DNA of 64,000 nucleotides. Origin: Septoria linicola. Lineage: Eukaryota > Ascomycota > Dothideomycetes > Mycosphaerellales > Mycosphaerellaceae. A program made the translations under genes and the position numbers. The notes below the pieces were generated by a model, which was not told where the DNA came from, ran no database searches, and saw nothing but the letters and a program-made list of their open reading frames with translations. The DNA lies in contig CP099418.1 of assembly GCA_024114885.1 (NCBI GenBank), forward strand, positions 1,674,001 through 1,738,000, in the 5' to 3' direction. Position 1 is the first letter of the stretch; each line of letters begins with the position of its first letter. This document shows, piece after piece, positions 11,547 to 23,896 of the stretch.

Positions 11547-12992
11547 ATGGTCTTGCTACTTTTCGTGTTTGCATATGCTGCGACAGCATTGCGACTAAAT
11601 GGATTCCAACCGACAGCCATCAGCGACCGCTTCACAATCAGCAGAGTTCCCAGAGCACGATCAAACGCCATCGTGAGAAGTAGAGAGCTGCAAGTCACGT
11701 CAAACGTGGTCAACTTGATGCAAAAGGACGCTATGTCGCTCAGTTCCATGTACGTGCAGGCTATGCGAGGCAGTAGGGGCATTTCAAGAGTCACTGTAGG
11801 GTATGGCCGCTGTGCATTCGTATGCAGAGTATGCTGACTTTTGTACCAGAATGGCAGCACTCCACTGATCGCAGTAGAAGGAGGGCAAGTCTTTCTGGCA
11901 GACGTCACGGTCGGAGGCGAGCCTTTCCAGGTGGTCATCGATACTGGAAGCAGTGACCTGTGGCTTGCAGTCTCAGGCTTTCAATGCTTCGATCCAGTGA
12001 CTCGTGCTAGCCTTGAGCAATCCTTGTGCGAATTTGGATCTCCATACGACCCTTCGCTATCGGTTTCTTTCACGACGGTCCCGAATCAGAACTTTAATAT
12101 CAGCTATGCCGATGGGGAGTACCTCAATGGAGGTCTGGGACTCGATACGTTCAGCATGGCAGGAATCGAAGTACCTAAACAACAGTTCGGCGTCGTTGAC
12201 ATCGCCGCCTGGTATGGCGATGGAATCTCCTCAGGACTTATTGGTTTCGCGTACCGGACTCTCACTTCCGCTTATGCAGGTACCGATCCAAGAGCAGACG
12301 TGAGAGGGCGACCGATTCCATACACTCCGCTTTTCGTGAACATGTATGAGCAGCAGAATGTTCCTGCGATCTTCAGCATCGCAATTGACAGGAATACCTC
12401 GACCGGTGGTGTACTGGCGCTTGGCGGCATCCCTGACATCCAGCACTCTCCCACCTTTGTCACAACTCCGATCCAGGGAGTACGTGTCAATGCGACCAGT
12501 GGAAGACAAGTATACGAGTTTTACACCATCGACATCGATGGATACGCAATGTCCGAAGATCGAAGCACCCGGTTCAACTCGTATGAGTACATTGATTCGA
12601 TGAAGACGCCTCTAGTCCGCAACGGATCTGACACAGTTGTCGACTCCGGCACGTCGCTGTGCTACGTGCCAGACGACGTTGCAGAAGCAACTGCGGCTCT
12701 CTTCGATCCTCCAGCTTACTTTGACTTCGACCAGAATGCCTACTTTGTCAACTGTGAGTCCAGGGCGCCAGTTTTCGGAGTCGGGATTGCGAAGAAAATC
12801 TTTTACGTCAACCCGGCGGATCTGATCATTCGCATTCAAAACAACGTGTGTGTCATGGGAATACAGTCGAACGGGGGAGGCTTGAGCATTTTGGGTGGGA
12901 CGTGGTTGAAGAATGTACTTGCTGTGTTTGATGTCGAGGGCGAGCAGATGCGATTCGCTGCGAGGCAGTTCTATGATCTGTATGCGAAATGA
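11547..12992 (+). CDS. Secreted pepsin-type aspartic protease (family A1)
   Basis: Exons 11547-11795 and 11850-12992 (463 residues). The start gives a signal peptide (MVLLLFVFAYAATA), followed by a short propeptide. The catalytic motifs are DTGSSDLW with Asp ~114 and DSGTSLCYVP with Asp ~348, at normal spacing for a two-lobed pepsin-like enzyme. A flap-region equivalent (SYADGEYLNG) lies between them. The splice uses a rather weak GTAGGG donor after ACT and a clear ttgtaccag acceptor; the alternative donor one codon later would put the second exon out of frame. Several N-glycosylation sequons (NGST, NIS, NTS, NAT, NGS) are present. There is no obvious GPI signal, so release to the medium or wall is likely. 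Physiological substrate is unknown. Confidence 0.88.
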
Positions 12993-13654
12993 GCGGCTAA
13001 TGATACTAGAAGTGTGTGAGGCGAGTCCATTCGGCGTCTGTACACAAACGGCGACATCGTTTGATCAGAGAGTGCGGCGACTGCAGCACCCCGATGTGTT
13101 CTCCGTGATGCATGTCTCAGTCTGCGTTGTGTCGTGACCACGATGGTGCCAAGTTGCCTTTGCTATTGCTGTGCAGCCACGCTCATGACTCCGCCGTGTG
13201 ACTCTGCACATGTTAAGAACACGTTGTGCTCATGGCGCACGCATTTAGACATCTTGGCAATTCTCTGTGCTCTTTTGCCTTGTGCGAGAGGCGAAAGGCG
13301 GAAAGACGTAGAAGCGCGAGTGTCTCAGGGTCCACAGCACGGCGTGTGATTGGCTGTATCGAACAAACAGCTGTCGAAGTTCGAAGGCTACTCGACCAGA
13401 AAGCTAGGTGGCATCTTTCTTGCCGAGTTTATCAATTCACTTGCAACTCTGGTGTCTTTTCCCTTTCCCTTTCCTCACATTCACCTCTCACATTCACCTC
13501 TACATTCAAGTGTTGCTGGCTCTTTCCCACTGAGCTTCAGCACCTTCTGCATTGTCCTGACATCCCACTTCAGCAACACCGTGAGAACGATACCCTCATC
13601 AGAGCACACCGACCAACTCCATCCCTCGACACTCACACCAGCCTCTTGCACAAG
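12993..13654. other. Promoter and 5' leader of BiP
   Basis: The interval ends in a long pyrimidine-rich leader (about 13445-13520, with the string cacattcacctct occurring twice) that directly precedes the BiP start. A UPRE/CCAAT-like element is listed separately. Frames that run across this interval begin at non-ATG codons. Confidence 0.5.
13338..13353 (+). promoter_or_regulatory. Possible unfolded-protein-response element with CCAAT box
   Basis: About 300 bp upstream of the BiP ATG the sequence CACGGCGTG, an interrupted palindrome close to the Hac1/HacA core CAnCnTG, is followed two bases later by ATTGG (inverted CCAAT). Induction of BiP by Hac1-type factors is well established in fungi; that this copy is functional is inference. 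Confidence 0.35.
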
Positions 13655-15937
13655 ATGGCGCGGTTCTCCAGAAACAAGAGCAGTCCCTCGCGGTCGACAG
13701 TGTCGCCGTGGATGACTGCCTTCTACATCTGCGCCATTCTGCTGGCGCCAATGCTTTTCATGGGCATGATCCCTTCAGCACACGCTCAAGACACCGAGAA
13801 GGCGGATACGGGCGTGACTGGTCCTGGTAAGTCTATCACTGAGCGGTATCGAGCTCGCGCAAGCAGATTTCCATAGCGGGAAAACAAAACCTGGCCATAC
13901 TTTTTTCTCTGGAAGAAAGGTGGCCAACTGGCAACATTGCTCTTGCAGATCAAGCTTCTACATGCCGTTCAGGAAACTAATTCTCGATTGTGTGCAGTCA
14001 TCGGAATCGATCTCGGAACGACGTACTCATGTGTTGGTATCATGAAGGGTGGCAATGTCGAAATTCTTGTCAACGATCAAGGAAACCGAATTACACCATC
14101 GTGGGTGGCTTGGAACGACGATGAGCGTCTCGTAGGAGATGCTGCGAAGAATCAATTTGCGGCCAACCCACACCGAACAGTCTACGACATCAAGCGTCTC
14201 ATTGGCCGTAAGTTCGACGACAGGGACGTTCAGAAGGATATGAAGCACTTCCCATACAAGGTCGTCAACAAGGGAGGCCAACCACGTGTCAAGGTTGATG
14301 TCAAGGGGTAAGCCGTGCTCCGATATGCATGCTGACACTCAACTCAAGCTAACTGAACACATAGTGATGAGAAGACTTTCACCCCAGAAGAGATCTCGTC
14401 TATGATTCTTGGCAAGATGAAGGAAGTCGCCGAGTCCTACTTGGGCGAAACTGTCAGCAACGCTGTCGTTACCGTCCCAGCCTACTTCAACGACGCCCAG
14501 CGTGCCGCCACCAAGGACGCAGGAACGATCGCCGGCCTCAACGTCCTTCGTGTTGTCAACGAACCTACCGCCGCCGCTCTCGCCTACGGCCTCGACAAGA
14601 CCGACAAGGAGCGTCAAATCATTGTCTACGATCTTGGTGGAGGTACCTTCGATGTGTCGATCTTGACTGTTGACCAGGGCGTTTTCGAGGTTCAAGCAAC
14701 CGCAGGCGACACCCATCTTGGTGGTGAGGATTTCGATCAGCGTATTGTGGACTACTTCACCAAGAGCTACAACAAGAAGCACGACACCGATATCACCAAG
14801 AATGCAAAGACGATGGGTAAGCTTAAGCGTGAGGTTGAGAAGGCCAAACGCGCTCTGTCCAGCCAGATGAGCACCAAGATTGAAATCGAAGCTTTCCACG
14901 AGGGCACCGACTTCTCCGAGACCCTCACCCGCGCCAAGTTCGAGGAGCTCAACAACGACCTGTTCAAGAAGACTCTAAAGCCTGTTGAGCAGGTTCTCAA
15001 GGACGCCAAGCTCAAGAAGGCCGACATCGATGACATTGTCCTTGTCGGAGGATCTACCCGTATCCCTAAGGTTCAGGCCATGCTCGAGGAGTACTTTGGC
15101 AAGAAGGCTAGCAAGGGTATCAACCCTGATGAGGCTGTTGCTTTCGGCGCAGCTGTACAAGGTGGTGTTCTGTCTGGTGAAGCCGCCGCTAGCGAAGTCG
15201 TTCTGATGGATGTGAACCCGCTCACCCTCGGTATCGAAACTACTGGAGGCGTCATGACCCACTTGATCAAGCGTGGTACCACCATCCCTACCAAGAAGAG
15301 CCAAATCTTCTCGACCGCCGCCGACAACCAGCCAACTGTTCTGATCCAAGTGTTCGAAGGCGAACGCAGTATGACTAAGGATAACAACCAGCTCGGCAAG
15401 TTCGAGCTTTCCGGCATTCCTCCAGCCCCACGTGGACAGCCACAAATCGAGGTTACATTCGAGCTCGACGCAAATGGAATCTTGCGCGTGTCCGCGGGCG
15501 ACAAGGGCAGCGGAAAGTCAGAGTCGATCACTATCACCAACGACAAGGGACGTCTCAGCGCCGAAGAAATCGAGCGTATGGTCGAGGAAGCCGAGAAGTA
15601 CGCCGATGAGGACAAGGCTACTCGTGCTCGCATCGAATCCCGCAACGGTCTTGAGAACTACGCTTTCAGCCTGAAGAACCAGGTCAACGACGAGGAAGGT
15701 CTCGGCGGCAAGATTGATGAGGATGACAAGGAGGCTCTTCTCGAGGCTGTCAAGGAGACCACTGACTGGCTCGAGGAGAACGCTCAGACCGCTGAGGCTG
15801 AGGACTTCGACGAGCAAAAGCAGAAGCTGTCTGACGTTGCCTACCCAATTACATCCAAGTTGTACGGTGGCAGTGGTGGTGCAGGTGGCATGCCAGACTA
15901 TGGCGATGATGAGCCAAGTGGTCACGATGAGCTCTAA
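13655..15937 (+). CDS. KAR2: ER Hsp70 chaperone BiP/Kar2
   Basis: Exons 13655-13826, 13998-14307, 14365-15937 give 684 residues. An N-terminal signal anchor/peptide (FYICAILLAPMLFMGMIPSAHA) precedes the Hsp70 ATPase domain, which opens with IGIDLGTTYSCVG and contains IVYDLGGGTFDVS and VLVGGSTRIPKV. The substrate-binding domain and a lid helix follow, and the protein ends in HDEL, the ER-retrieval signal, which separates it from cytosolic and mitochondrial Hsp70s. It drives translocation and folding in the ER lumen and restrains the UPR sensor Ire1. Junctions TGP-VIGIDLG and VKG-DEKTFTP keep frame. Codon use is strongly biased towards C-ending codons, consistent with high expression. The long minus-strand frames inside this gene are shadows of that bias. 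Confidence 0.98.
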
Positions 15938-18900
15938 GCGTACAAAGTTGTTCTGATCGACAGCATTCGAGGCGGCGCCTCGGTGTCTTTGAGCTGCTTA
16001 GAAGGTGATATATAGACCTCAGCATGAATTGTTAAAAGTCGATACTCTCACTCTGATCCTGTTGTCATACGTTGTGCCACCAGCGAAGAAATCGTTGGCT
16101 CGGCTCTCCTGCATAACGACTGAGATCAATTTAACAATAGTTCAAGGATAGTTTCGTGTCTCAATCACGTCTGGTACTGCCCACTGCTTCCCATACGGTG
16201 ATCGTACACACTTTCCTGCCATTATCTCGACAAACAAACTTGATTATTGGACGCGTGTATATTGTGTTATGAGCTTGATGTCGCCGGCAGAACAGCGCGC
16301 GCTCTGCCTCGGCGGCTCCTGTGCTTTGTTGATCTCAACGGCGTTTCGCCTCAAGACAATACGCGCTCGCAATGAGCATATACGCGCGCTTCAGGTTGAC
16401 CGCGCGGTGTAGTATTGAGAAGAATCTAAATATGGCCTCGTACAGTGTGGCTTACTGATGAACGTTGCGAGCAGCCTTTCTTCAAACGCCGCAGCCGCCA
16501 CCACGCCGCGAGCCCCAATGTAGCGCCTGTGTCGGAGTGACAGCGGATTCACTCTGGTGTAGGCGCGCGGCTGGACTCCCTGACACTCAGCAACCTGATA
16601 ACAGCTTCTGGAGAACAAACAAGCAGAAGACGTGAGAGGAACCCGGCGGCACTCGTACGCGCTTGCATAGAAGCTCAGAACGACCGCGCCAAAATAAAGC
16701 GCTGTAGCGCTGGCTTCGTCCTGATGATGATGCTGATCACAAGAGGGTGTAGTGCGGACCATTACTCGATGGCATTGCTCACCACATGAACATGAGTGAT
16801 TCGTGCTGGAATTCTGATGCTGTCACGGGACTGTCTGTGCTCCAGGCTTTCGCAGAAATCAATCTGGCAGCGTCTCTTGTGTCTGTATTCTACGGACATC
16901 AGAATAATGCTCGCTTTACTTGCTGATGTCTTTTCTCACCATGGTCCACAAAGCTCATGGAGAGCTCTTCGCGGGACGAGCCTGGTCTGCTTGGCAGAAC
17001 TGATCCGCCGCAGGCCTCATTGCTGCGCTGGCACCCGCCTTTGGCTTCATGGCTAGAGACACCACGATACGCACCAAAAACTACCCTGAGCCAATGGAGA
17101 GCTGCATTTGCCGGCAGTACCCTCTAGGATCTCATTGGCTGCTAGGCCCTATGTTCAACCCAATAAAGACGTCCCGGAGCTCGCATTATTAGTCTGATAT
17201 CCAACAGCAACTTTCAATCACATTATTTCCAAGTGCTGCATCGACCCTCGTCAGCTCAGGGAGCTCCGCTTCCGGCAACAGTCTTCCACTGTCACGGGAC
17301 CCGCGCAGCCTGGACGTCAACTGCTCATAGCCACGCGATTCCTGCCCGTTGCAATATTCTTCACTCTCATCCAATGGCAGAATTTGGTTGCTGGAATTTC
17401 TCTGCGAGGCTACGCTTGTCGTATCAGCCGCGTGGATAGTTTCTGTCAACGCTAATCACACCTGAGCTGCAGTGGCCGCTGCGCTGCGTCACTGCGCGCT
17501 GAATGTCAGCGCACTTCCCAACCACCTCTCATCTACGCATGCTGCATAGGGGCGAACGCTAACTACGAATGGCGTCTTGATATTCACGTCACGCCGTGGC
17601 TTCGTAAGAGGCAAAGCTGCATGGCCTGTCCGGCGAGCGAGCAGACATGATTCGGTGGTGACAGTGCGGTACCGCAAGCTACGTGCTTCTGCCGGCAGAC
17701 ATTCATCTTCGCAGCTCTTCGCGCACAAACGGCTCTGCCGCAGACCTCGCCTCACTGGACAAAGTTCTCGGCACGGGTTCTCAAGCCCAGCACGAGACAA
17801 ACCGGTGAGAACATCGTGCGTGGGCAGCATGTGCAGGCCAATCGTGAGCGTTTCGAAGCCCACCCATCAGCTGCATGGATATTGTACTAACAGCGACCTT
17901 CTCGAGCCTGCGAATAGCCTTTCGACTGATACACCACACTCGAGCTGCCACGTCGCAGAGCGGAGACGGCCCAGGGCGAATCTAGCCTGCTCGTTGCAGT
18001 ACCTCCGAACCTCTGCCCTGCACAGATGACCATGGCTTCCGGCATAAACTCAAGCCCAGACGGAACCGTCAATGACAGCTGTGCCGCACATGCGAACGAC
18101 TGCCCGTCTCGCCGCTGGCAGTCGTCTCATTGGCGGTGACAGGTGGACTATGGTCAGCGTTTTCCTGCTCAATGGCAAGATTTGACAGCATGATGCATTG
18201 GAGCTTTCGAGGGTCGATCTGATGGGCCATCGCAAGACCACCAAACGCTTGACTCGCTTCCTGCAGCACATTTGGATAAGGTGACTGGTGATCTATGCCT
18301 CACCTCCACTTAGCAAGGTTCACCCAGAAGTGGTCGATGGTGTACAGACGCCACCACCCATGTACTCAGCATGCCTGTGGGCTCGTCTCGCACGTACCTC
18401 TTGCCGGCACAAAGCGGCCCAGGACGCAAGAAAGAGCCCTCGAGCTCGTGCATTCCATGCAATGCTAAGCGAGCTAACATTGGCGCTGCATCGATTGATC
18501 GATCTCACGCTGGACTGCCGCCGCCAACGGAGGTGATTACTTGCGGACCTGAGGCTTGACTTGACCCAACAACCACCCGGCTGGAACAGCAAGTCCGCTA
18601 TCGGCCAAGCAGGTTTGTGTATGGCAGTCTCAGGCACTGTTTCTGCTCAGGAAAAAGACCAGTGGCCGGCACAGTGTGTACCTGACGTTGCCAACGCCTG
18701 GAGACATTGGCACGTGACCACAAGCCTCACTAGTTCACGTCCTCATTTCCGTATATACTCTTGCGACCTAGCTTTACAAGCACAACTTGAAAGAACGCCA
18801 TCTCTGGCCAAGTGGGGACACCATGTAAAGGCACGGCGAGGTTCATGTGCTACTGGTGAGGGTCAAGAGGACCAGAGCATGCCACGCTATTGTTGATCGC

Positions 18901-19578
18901 ACCAGTGTCAATATCGAGCTGCATAGACCGAGCAAGCGACGAAGGCTAGATGCTCTTACGCCTGCCCTTATGAGTACTTTAAACCCAAATGGACACGCTC
19001 CGAGAGCCCCGGAGGCCCCAGTTGGCTCGATCGTGCCGGTGCTGAGCATGCAATGCATCACTGGCTTGATGCATATGAAGGAGCTACGGCCTCAACTCGT
19101 AGCGAGGATGAACCACATACGACCAAGGGGGCTGTTGGCAGAAGGACAGAAAGCATAAATAGCGGCGCGATGGCAGCAATGGAGCAAGTCCCTTTCCTCG
19201 ACATCTTCCAGCCACTTCTCAACTTGCACTCTGAGACTTCGAACTGCCCTGGAAAGCTCCAACTCGGTAGGTCGACATACCTGGCTCAGAATCCTACCCA
19301 CTTCACATCACACGGACCATTATACCTATCCATACCTACTCCAATGGCTGGCATTGCTCAATCCGCGCGACCTCACGTATGCAGCCATTGCCCAAGTCTC
19401 AACAATCTGACGTGTCATCGACAGAGTGCTATCGTTGCCTATCATCCTCTACACCTGCATAAGCACAGACGAGAATTGCTCTAGGTGAGCCACCTCAGAG
19501 CACCTGCATATCTGCTAAGCACTGACCACGACCGCTACGGACTAGTCTCCACAACAAACAAACCAAGACACCTACATC
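15938..19578. other. 3.6 kb gene-poor interval
   Basis: No ORF with a recognisable domain or convincing splice pattern was found. The longest frames (16391-16762 -, 17577-18029 +, 19053-19484 +) are Arg/Ser/His-rich in the way of chance frames. It separates BiP from the small Cys-containing gene, and its right part presumably includes that gene's promoter. A lineage-specific or non-coding gene cannot be excluded. Confidence 0.4.
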
Positions 19579-19932
19579 ATGTGCTTCTTCGAATGCTACA
19601 AGTTCTCGTGCCGTGACTGGAAGTGGGGCAACTTCAAGCAGCACTGCAACAGAGAGTACCGTACAGGTGAAACATGCGGCATGAAACTGCTCTACTGCAC
19701 CATCGACCTCGCCGACAAATGTGCCTTTTGCGAGAAGATTGAAAAGAAGCTTCGTCGACGCGAGAAGGCCATGTCCGATCGTGCGCGCTGGCTGCAGGAG
19801 CCGCACCGTTTCAAAGCTTCCATTGAAAAAGCTACCGAGGACATCGCCACCCTGGAACGAGAAATCACTGTCATCCAAGCTGAGAAGGACCGGCGATATC
19901 AGAATGTCGGCAACACGAAAAGGAGTGGTTGA
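19579..19932 (+). CDS. Small Cys-containing, coiled-coil protein of unknown function
   Basis: Intron-less ORF of 117 residues from a clear ATG. The first half holds eight Cys residues with aromatic residues (CFFECYKFSC, WKWGNFKQHC, EYRTGETCGMK, DKCAFCEKIEKK), suggesting metal or disulfide structure; the CxxC near residue 50 and the earlier Cys pairs could bind zinc. The second half is charged and helical (coiled coil predicted by eye, residues ~55-105). There is no signal peptide, so it is probably intracellular. Small proteins of this layout are familiar as uncharacterised conserved proteins in Dothideomycetes/Eurotiomycetes (from memory). Function unknown. Confidence 0.7.
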   Translation: MCFFECYKFSCRDWKWGNFKQHCNREYRTGETCGMKLLYCTIDLADKCAFCEKIEKKLRRREKAMSDRARWLQEPHRFKASIEKATEDIATLEREITVIQAEKDRRYQNVGNTKRSG

Positions 19933-20523
19933 GCGATGCTCAAAAATGCACATTCGCTCTTCTTTTGTTTCATGTTGCTTCGTTGCTGAAAGAAACACCA
20001 CTCGATAATCTGCAACTAGAGGAGCTAGTATGTCGATGTGGTGGGAGGTCTGCAGTGGTCATGGTGCTGCTGCTGCAGGGGCTTTTGCGGGGCTTTTTCT
20101 GTGTTGACAAGATTGATTACATAGCCACTTACGAATCATGAGACTGATTCCCCACACGTTCGATCTTTGAGAGTGTCCGCGTCTGTATGAATGCTGCATG
20201 TCGAGGGTGTTGACCAATAGCTTGGAGACTCGAGGCGTTGAGCGCTAAGCCCGCCGAACAAGCGCTTACATTACAGGTCAACGCAGCACAACTCTGCCTT
20301 TGCGACTGCAGTATCAGACGATGCATCTCGCCGTCAAGTGGGCTTCGCGAAAGTGGAGAAGATAGGTCTGTCACCTTGTGAAACATAATTGCGAAACTAC
20401 CATAGCTATCAAGCTCATCGTTGCCAGTCGTGTGTCGTGCCCTGCCGTTAAACGCCCTACAGTTCCTTCGTCACGCTCACCTCTGAAGCGCATCATATTG
20501 TTCCAATTGTACTGTCATGAACA
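19933..20523. other. Intergenic between convergent genes
   Basis: 3' flanks of the small Cys-containing gene (+) and the secreted glycoprotein (-). Nothing else recognised. Confidence 0.5.
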
Positions 20524-23500
20524 CTATTCTTTGTAATTATTCCCTCGCGTCGCCTGAGCTGGAGGACCCCAGCTATTTCCGCCGCCCCATCCTCCGTAGC
20601 CCCCGTACCCGTTCGCCGGCGGGCAATCCGAGCGGCAGCCATACTCTGTGACTGTTGTGAAGATTGTGGTAGTTCCCAGCATCGTTGTCACACAACTGCT
20701 TCCACTTTCTGTGGGAAACGGTGGGGTGGTGAGCGGTGTGGTTTCGGTGGGAGAAGAGCCAGTTGTAGAATTGAAAGACCATGAGGAGAACGGCGCAGTA
20801 CCGATGGGCGCAGTGCCACTGCTAGATGGCGGCAGAGAGCCGGAGCGAGATCCACTGGGTGCACTGAATGGCGCTGAACTATTGGATACAGGCAAGGTCC
20901 GCGAGGATGGAGCAGTCCCGGATGGAGCGCTCACTGGGAAAGAGGAAGTGCCACCACTGACGAGCAATGCCGATGAGGAAGAGCGACTGCCGGAGCGAGA
21001 TCCTATGGAGTTGGTGAATGGAGGAGCAGGGATAGACTCTGATCCGAACAGCAAAGTCTCTGTGTAGGTTCTAGGTGGCAATGTCGTGGAGGAACTCGTC
21101 GCAACTGGAGCAGTGGAGTTGCTGCCCGATGAAGTGGTCCGAGAGCGTGGCCCTGAAGGTGCACTGAACGGCACAGAGTCTGTCTCAACAGGCACGGACT
21201 CTGTGAATGTCCTTGGTGGCGTTGCCGTGGTTGGGCTGGTCACAGTGGTAGAGTCGTTGGCCAGTGAGCTGGTCCTCGATCGAGGGCCGCTAGGAGCGCT
21301 GAATGGCACAGAGTCAGTTTCCAGGGTGATGGACTCGGTGATGTCCGGCGATGTGGAAGTCGTGCTCAAGGCATCGACAGGTTCCGTTGTTCGAATGGAA
21401 CCACTTGCTGCTGTACCAGAGGAGGAGCGACGAGTTCCTGATCTGTTGTCATTGGTGTTACTGAAAGGACTGCCTCCCGAAGCCTGTGTGGAGCTGGCAA
21501 ATGCAGTGCCACTGATCCCGGCTGTCGAAGAGATGGGCGTGAAAGCCACATCAGAGCTTGTCACCAATCCGGCTGCCTGAGTTGAGCTGGCGCCTTCGAT
21601 GCCTGACTCCCCGCCTGTCGAAGATATCGAACTGAGACTGAGGTCTGACGAAGGAATCAGGCCCGAGATGAAAGTTGAGCTGGCACCTGCAGTGCCTGAA
21701 TCTCCGCTTGTAGATGATACTGGGGTGAGCAGAGTGCCCGACGAAGGAAGTTGGCCCGACCCAAATGTTGAGCTGGCGCCCCCAATGCCAGTCTCACCAC
21801 TGGTTGACGACAGTGGGAAGAGTGATGCAGCAGACGATGAAAGGATTCCTGAAGCTGCAGTCGAGCTCACTCCACCGATTCCTGTCTGGCCAGATGTAGC
21901 TGAGATAGGCGTAAGACTGAGTCCTGGTGAGGTCGAGTCCGATAATGCACCAGATGCTGCAGTGCTGCTTGCACCAGCGGTGCCTGATACGAACCCGGAG
22001 GCTACGAACCCAGAGCTGAAGGCAGTATTGCCGCCGTTGGTGACGATGCTTGGAGCAGGAGTTTGTACGACGCCGGATCCTTGACCTCCATTGCCGCCTC
22101 CATTAGCTCCTCCGCCACCGCCGCTCGAGACTACCACTTGAGTTGAGATCAAGGTACTCCAAGCTGATGAAGTGACGATGCCTGCATCGTTGCTGGCAAT
22201 GACCCCACTGCCACCAGAGCCCGCACCACCAGTAGCATAAGTCCAGTACAAAGTGGTCGTAACTGCAAGACTTGAGATCTCTGTTCCGTCGGCCTCGAAC
22301 GTGTTGGTCGCGATGACTTGTGTGACGTTGATACCTCCTTCGTAAGGAACGGTGGTGTTCCTCTCTGTGGTTACTGTGTAGGTACCGTCCGGACCGACGA
22401 CTTCCTTTGTCCCGCTGGAGGTCGAATTGCTGACAACCTGCCCAGTCTCTGAACTTGCATAGACTGTAGTCGCCGATGCCCAAGACTGAGTCCAGGCTGT
22501 GAAGTACGAGTAGTACCACATGCCGTTTGAGGTATAGTATGTGGAGAACACCGTGCCCGATGAATACGTGGAGCCGTCAGATATGTAAGTGGAGTAGGAC
22601 GTAATCGCCATGACTCCACGACCACTGATTGGTATTTGGGCTGCTGGTGTGACGACCGAAATGGACGTTGAGCTCTCGGGGAAGAGTTCAGACATCGACG
22701 AGCTTATCTCCTCAGAGTCAACGGCTGTAGAAGATGTCTGCGCAGTTGTGTTCGCCGGATTGTTCTCGATAGCGACCGCAATGCTCTGCAGTATACCGCT
22801 GTCGACACCGGCAGCAGGGACAGTGCTGTTGGCACTGCCCTTTAGGAAGCAGTTGAATGGCTGGTCGCTCGGTGTGAAGGAGAAACCTTGGCAGACTGGT
22901 TGATCCAGGCGCTGGTTGGCAAGCGAACAGGCAGCTGCACACTGAGAGTAGCTGCTATAGGATCGTACGGACCAGAAGTTCGGGTCTGTAATATCAGTGT
23001 CGCACAGCACCAAGTAGTCAAACTTCTCAGGACCAATTAGCTGTCGTACGATGATACCATTATCTTCTGGGCACTGAAAACCTGGTGATGTTGGCGCTGG
23101 TCCTGGCGGAGGTACAGATGAGGCGCTGGACGGCACATCGCTGGAGATCGAAGTCGCTGCAGCGTCAGGAGTGACAGTAGTTGTCACGATACCAGCAGTC
23201 GTTGTCGATATTATCGTGGTCGTTTCTTGCTCACGAGCAAGGATGGTTATGACTCTTGCTGCCGCAGTGCTTGTCGAGGTGACCGTTGGTCCGGCGAAAT
23301 TCTGGCACGCGCATGCGCTCGAGAAAGATGCCGACACTGCTGCATCTGAAACATTGGCCACATTCGCGACCCTGCGAAAGCTTTGCAGTACCTGAGCCAG
23401 CTCCACAGCAGAAAGACTTTGCGGAGCTGGGGCAGGCTGGGCTTCTGCATTTCTGGCCTCGAGACCAGCACTCGCAGTGATCGTAGCCGTAGCAGCTGGT

Positions 23501-23896
23501 GCAGTAGAGATTCGCCGCTCTGTAAACCATTCTGTGGTATATGTATCGTAAAAGGTACTGTCGTCGGTTAGCAATGGTTTTGAAGGGCCACGAAGCAGGC
23601 TGGCAATACCTTACGGGCGTCGACGTGACGATGCTGGTTGTGTTCGGGTAGTCGACATAACTGCGACAGAAAGCAGCAGCTCCATCAAAGTTCGGATCTG
23701 CAACGAAGCTGTAATAGTTGTCTTCATAGCATGTCGCAGCTGCAGCTTTCTTGAACAATCGGTTGAACAATTTGATCACTGCATTCTGATTCTCAACTGG
23801 GTCGCGTTGCTGCAGTTCGGCGGGTGCATTGGCAACCCGCGCTTGCGCCGAGCTCAAAAGAGACAGCCCAAGGGCTGATGCTGCGAACGAGCGCAT
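20524..23896 (-). CDS. Large secreted Ser/Thr-rich glycoprotein with apple/PAN-like domain and tandem repeats
   Basis: Two exons, 23896-23610 and 23557-20524, give 1106 residues; the join STPV-STFYDTY uses an AAG|GTATTG donor and a 52-nt intron with a gctaac branch. A signal peptide (MRSFAASALGLSLLSSAQA) opens the protein. A Cys-containing segment FQCPEDNG...CAAACSLA...CQGFSFT...CFLKG (about residues 260-350) resembles an apple/PAN-like module of fungal wall proteins. Then come Tyr/Thr/Ser-rich stretches, a Gly/Asn linker, and a long Ser/Thr/Pro mucin-like region with six ~31-residue tandem repeats and two copies of ETDSVPFSAPSGPRSRT. The C-terminus is Gly/Tyr-rich (YGGYGGWGGG) without a GPI signal. 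A cell-wall or extracellular adhesive/structural role is inferred; no enzyme domain is seen. Confidence 0.8.
21480..21990 (-). repeat. Six degenerate ~93-bp in-frame tandem repeats
   Basis: Within the glycoprotein gene, units of about 31 residues recur with the frame SGxxGxASST-xxSGxxxSSxxxxLTPISSTSG. The related DNA strings (gagctggcrcc...) recur about every 93 bp at roughly 21490, 21585, 21677, 21769, 21863 and 21960. Units differ by several residues each, so they are old rather than freshly expanded. Confidence 0.75.

Noticed and set aside
14339..15925. Several long minus-strand frames opposite BiP
   Set aside because: They mirror the strongly biased codon use of BiP, begin mostly at non-ATG codons and have no domain.
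19105..19125. Start resembling fungal 5S rRNA (acatacgacca)
   Set aside because: Similarity stops after about 11 bases; the internal control region and 3' end of 5S are absent.
20648..22084. Long plus-strand frames opposite the glycoprotein
   Set aside because: They are shadows of the Ser/Thr repeat coding sequence; their periodicity follows the repeats.
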